From Neospora caninum Liverpool (taxonomy: Eukaryota; Apicomplexa; Conoidasida; Eucoccidiorida; Sarcocystidae), in contig NC_018398.1 in the NCBI RefSeq assembly GCF_000208865.1, positions 1,550,001-1,614,000 on the forward strand: a stretch of DNA of 64,000 nt, written 5' to 3'. Positions 60,187 through 64,000 of this stretch are shown one piece after another. The position numbers and the translations under genes are program-made. Position 1 is the stretch's first letter; each line of letters opens with the position of its first letter. The notes below the pieces were generated by a model. The model was given only the letters and a program-made list of their open reading frames with translations. It ran no database searches and was not told the origin of the DNA.

Positions 60187-61703
60187 CTGCATTAGAGTGC
60201 TCCGCCCGCTTCGGCAGGAGTCGGCCAAGACTGCGAAGCGGCGGAGCGCCAGAACCTGACATAACACATTCAGTGAATAAGACAACATCTGCATCCCAAA
60301 CTGGAGCAACTGAACCACAATAACTTGAAGAGAAGGTCCCTTATAAGGGACTACTGCTGCAGTCTCTCCGGACAGGAACTGAGCATGCGCAGCAGAACGC
60401 AAAACACGTTTTGCGCACACACCGCCAGTTTGCATAGTCAACTATGACACCCGTACTCCACTCCTACGCGCGCAGGGGGAAAAAGATAAAGGTCGACTAT
60501 TTGCAAGTCCTCGACTTCGCTGCTGTACACGGCATTACCAAGAGTACAACACAAAGGGCTGGTGGTGGCTCCTAGCAATTGTATTGAAGCCTCTCAGCGA
60601 AGGGGCGGGCCAGTTTCAAGAAAGCTTACCATTGCGAGGTTCATCGTTCGGGCTGCAACAGCTGTAACCTGTTCACGAACCGTCACAATTTTGGTTGCAC
60701 GCTAGCAACCCGGTTGTTTCCCATTTGCATGACAGAACAGTCACTTGTTTGTTAAACAAGTGGAGTTCAGGCCCAAGGTTCAATTACCCGCACGTTTCAC
60801 GATACGTACGCCAGTAACCATCTTCCTCTGGCAGCCTTTCAGGCAGAGGCCACACCCTTTCTTGAAAGACAACATTGGTCGCACTGAATACAGCGGCACT
60901 GACGACAACAGGTGACGTGTGGGGTCAACTTTGTGTAGTGCGTCAGCGCATGTCTTGCGAAAACCTCACCCCACTGGTGGCCCCAACGGTCTGGCCATAC
61001 CAGATGCGGCTTGAAACGAACAATGGACGCCGCACATACTACCCTCATGCGCGCAGTTCACCCTTTCGCCGTAGCGTCGATGAAACCGGAAACCGGGGCC
61101 CAGTGAAGACTAGCACTAACACGCGCTGAAGTGCAATCAAACAGATACATCTCTAAAAACCTCAAGAGAAGACGAACATCCCTTCTCTCACCCGGGCACG
61201 CGATGTGTCGAGCTTGACAATTTTGTTGACTCGGGCCTGTGGGAATAGGTCTGCGGCATCCGGAAGGCTTCGTCTACACGACACATTCAGAAACAGGACA
61301 GAAGGTTCCTGGGTGGCCATTTCGCCCCCCCCTTTCGGCTCTTGGTCACCGGGTCAAGGGTTCTACCGCAGCTGCGCCTCGACTGGCTCGAACCCTGTGT
61401 AACGTGATAGGTTCAGGGAAATTTAAGAATTTGCCTGTGCTGTTGGATCCAATGCTACTGAGCATGAAAAGCGGAAAGACATCCCTGCGGGCTCACCATA
61501 TTTTCATGTGAACTTCGGGAGTTAAGAGGACTGTCCGTGGAGTTGTACAGAAAAAGCAGTTCCACTACGCAGTCGCCACGGAGTGGCAATATCAGCCTTA
61601 TTTCCTCCTCCGCCGAACCACTGCTTGACAATCATTCCAGTTTGGTGTCAGAGTCAGAAAAAGCCAGCAAGGCAACGACTTGGGGAGCTGACGAAGGCCT
61701 TAC
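60187..61703. other. Unassigned; possible flanking exons of neighbouring genes
   Basis: A minus-strand ATG at 61048 opens an exon-like stretch (MRVVCAASIVRFKPHLVWPD) ending at a GTGAGG donor near 60.97 kb, a possible first exon of the gene model to its left. Near 61.55-61.65 kb a minus-strand Gly/Asn/Lys frame (NKADIATPWRLRSGT) ending in TAA may be the last exon of the HMG-box gene. The remainder shows nothing. Confidence 0.3.
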
Positions 61704-63839
61704 TTGTAACTGGGATTTTTCTGATCCCCCGTCGCTCTCTCTCGTATCTCCTTGTCGCGCCGTAAAACCTGGACGCCATCCACAATTGCCGCCGGGGTGC
61801 CTTTCAAGGACAAGCGTTACAGAGACTACCTCACACCAAACGCAGAGCTGCTGGTACAAAACTGCTTCTGCGACATTGTCTAGACAACAAGTACGACAGA
61901 GAGAAAGCTACGAAAGCAACAACCCGGCGAGGCGTTGGCTGATAAACGGCAGGAAAGGTCTCCACGTGGGGGGACGTGACGACAATATTACGCTCTTCTT
62001 TGCAAAGGTAGCAGAGTAAACGTCGCAAACAAAAAACGCTCTGGCTAGGTTACTAGTAACTCTACCTGCTGTTGGTGCTCCTGCTTCCTCAGTCGCGCCT
62101 CTTCATTGTAGGCCTACAGCGAGGGTTCAGAATGTGGACACAATCTAACTACGCAAATTGCAACATCCGAAGTAACCGCCGCCGTCTTCTCTCAAACCAA
62201 TTGCCTCCAACCCGCACGAAGGGGAGGCTGCCGCTCGCGGCGAAGACGCAAACACATATTGCATTTACGGTAATCCAGATATGTACTCGTACGCGTACGC
62301 CCACATTGGAAAATCCTGGGATGTAGAGCCGCTGGCAGGACCCTCACCAACCTCAGGCAGAGACTGATACCCGAATCGGCCCCCAGGCGGAAGTCTCGCT
62401 TTTTGTTCAGCGAAGGAGAATCATATCTCACTGCAACAGGCGGCATTCGTGTTTTGTTACCTTTCCTACACACCGCAGACTGTTCCCATGTCTCACAGTA
62501 CATATTCTCATGGCGCTGCATTTCGTCAGATCGGCGTTACCACGTATTAGCCCTACGTGAGGGTTGTGCAGCTATCGTTCCAGTTCAAGCCAGACGCACG
62601 CGGCCCGCGAGCCTTACACTTCAGGTGCACATCTTGTGTGTTGTATCGTGGTGAGAGTCTCCCGGGAACCACAAGGCAGCATAACTACGGGCGGAAACCT
62701 GTTTGTGGCCGAGAATGCGTCACCACTCTGACGAAACAAAAAAAACGCCGGACGGCCGACGCTACGCATCTGACACATAGCTTTCATTGCGGCGCGTTAC
62801 CGTGGTCCTGCTAGGAGCCTCTAGAGGTTCAAGGAATCACCATCCACTGGCAGTTTGTGTGTGTTTCGTTCGCCAGACTCCGCAACTCTTTCTTGCAGAT
62901 CACCTTTCTCACCTCTCGCTCGGCTGAAGATAGGCTTTTCCACCTCTCGCTAACAGCTTTTTGTACCTCTGCGAGGGGAATCTGGACAACCGGAAACATC
63001 AGGAGAGCTACGGCTGAAACAAGTTGAAGAAGGAAGTGCTACTAGGTGGCTCCCTGATTCTGACATCTGCGTCGACCTCCCATCTCGACAACTCATCCCG
63101 CTCCCTTTTCAGCACTAGACAGTCTTTGTTCTGAACAACCATGGAAAAGACTGCAGAGCCCATCCCTTAGCGCATCCCGTTTCGAACTCAGTCACTCCAG
63201 TCACAGCGCGATTGCCGATTGGAAAGTACTGACACAGTTGCAGAAACGCTCGTAAGTCACTGTGTATTGGTCAACATACGGACGAGTAAGCGGGCACAGC
63301 CCCTTCCTTGATCCGTGCGCGAACGCTGTTCCGAGGGCGCCCGACGGCGTTTCGCTAGTTTGTTTTACCGGTTAGCGGTCCACTTTTTATCGTCTCGACG
63401 ATTCACTTCTTACCCGGTCCCTGCCGCTCTCCTGGGCAAGCTGCTGGCGGATGGAGGCGTGCTCTTTTTGTAAGAAAAGAAAGTAGGCCGATGGTGGAGC
63501 GCGCGGCTTTTCGGCAGATATCCTGAGAGACACCACAAAGACACAGCTAAAAGGTGAGGAGAGATGTAAGTAAAAAAATTTCACCTGAAACCAATAGGCG
63601 CACGCGCTCCTCTGCAGCCAGATAAGAATGCCGACAGCATCAATTTGAATGCACGCCTGACAGCAGACACGCCTCGCTGAGTCTGAGCAATACTGGGCTA
63701 TGCGCAGGAAGCCCTCGTTCATCTGAGATACTCTGTATTTTAAGCTACTATGGAAAATGGAGAATGAAAGATAGCATGTTGGGTGAGTGATGAGCATCGC
63801 TCCCCGCCAGACAAAGACTGACTTTTCCTCAGCAGCCAT
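61704..63839 (-). CDS. HMG-box protein (at least 5 exons; C-terminus unresolved)
   Basis: Exons 63839-63823, 63522-63414, 62981-62913 and 62113-62066 join in phase, giving a start in AAAATGG context (MAAEEK) and then a complete HMG box. Its first helix region is AEKPRAPPSAYFLFLQKEHA, the family signature Lys-Pro-x-x-Pro-x-Ser-Ala-Tyr-x-hydrophobic-Phe. Its end is SERWKSLSSAEREAYNEEAR, with the conserved Trp-Lys-x-Leu and Glu-Arg-Glu-x-Tyr pattern. A Gln/His cluster follows, then a probable exon 61768-61704 rich in Arg/Asp/Glu. HMG boxes bend DNA non-specifically, as in HMGB or FACT-type chromatin factors, and the protein should be nuclear. The first donor (GTCAGT) is non-consensus. The final exon is not fixed: a candidate near 61.6 kb does not match phase, so the end given is the last supported exon. 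Confidence 0.78.
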
Positions 63840-64000
63840 TTTGATTTTGTCGGTTCAGGCTGCACATGCGCTCCCGTGTTATTCTTGGCACTCCCAAAGA
63901 AATGGACGAGGCTGCTACATGGGCCGGACACTTCCCGGTCATGCTTGGACTGCGGGATCGAGAGTGACTGTAGATACTCCCGGGGTCAATTGATTGACAA

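Noticed and set aside
61537..62019. 160-codon plus-strand frame opposite the HMG-box gene
   Set aside because: It overlaps better-supported minus-strand exon-like sequence and has a Ser/Pro/Arg-rich mixture without features.
1..64000. CRISPR arrays, insertion sequences, tRNA or rRNA genes, bacterial operons
   Set aside because: No spaced direct repeats, transposase frames, cloverleaf-like sequences or rRNA blocks were seen, and the exon-intron structure is clearly eukaryotic. A tRNAscan or BLAST run would be needed to exclude short RNA genes.

Overview
The window looks like nuclear DNA of a tissue-cyst coccidian, most probably Toxoplasma gondii or a close relative (Neospora, Hammondia). The reasons are intron-rich genes with GT-AG junctions, near-balanced base composition, signal-peptide exons followed by low-complexity secreted proteins, and a glutaminyl-tRNA synthetase with a GST-like N-terminal domain. 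It is not prokaryotic: most genes appear only when short exons are joined. All gene models were joined by hand from splice signals, reading phase and protein similarity. Junctions are predictions.

Layout. 0-16 kb: mostly minus strand. A signal-peptide exon sits at the left edge. A secreted protein of about 747 residues with two C-terminal membrane segments lies at 2.6-7.8 kb, a possible small secreted protein at 8.2-9.3 kb, a serpin at 9.7-12.1 kb, and weakly supported short-exon genes at 12.7-15.4 kb. 17-36 kb: minus-strand housekeeping genes, namely an HCNGP/SAP30BP-like nuclear protein (17.1-21.2), TFIIH subunit TFB5/GTF2H5 (25.1-25.7), an unidentified small gene (27.6-28.0) and a 12-exon glutaminyl-tRNA synthetase (28.4-36.2). 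40-55 kb: two large plus-strand genes, a 4.9-kb open frame with helical-repeat-like segments (40.2-45.1) and a DDT/WHIM chromatin-remodelling subunit with a Gln-rich tail (47.9-55.4). 56-64 kb: short-exon genes, with an HMG-box protein (61.7-63.8) firm, and small secreted or acylated candidates of lower confidence.

No operon-like coupling is expected. Four genes concern nuclear gene expression: TFB5, the HCNGP-like protein, the DDT/WHIM subunit and the HMG-box protein. The secreted and two-membrane-segment proteins fit the parasite's secretory organelles. The firmest calls are the tRNA synthetase, serpin, TFB5, HCNGP domain, DDT/WHIM protein and HMG box. In these, phase matched across nearly every recognised junction and the joined frame matched a known family. 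Small models without homology may be over-prediction, because long open frames arise often by chance at this base composition.
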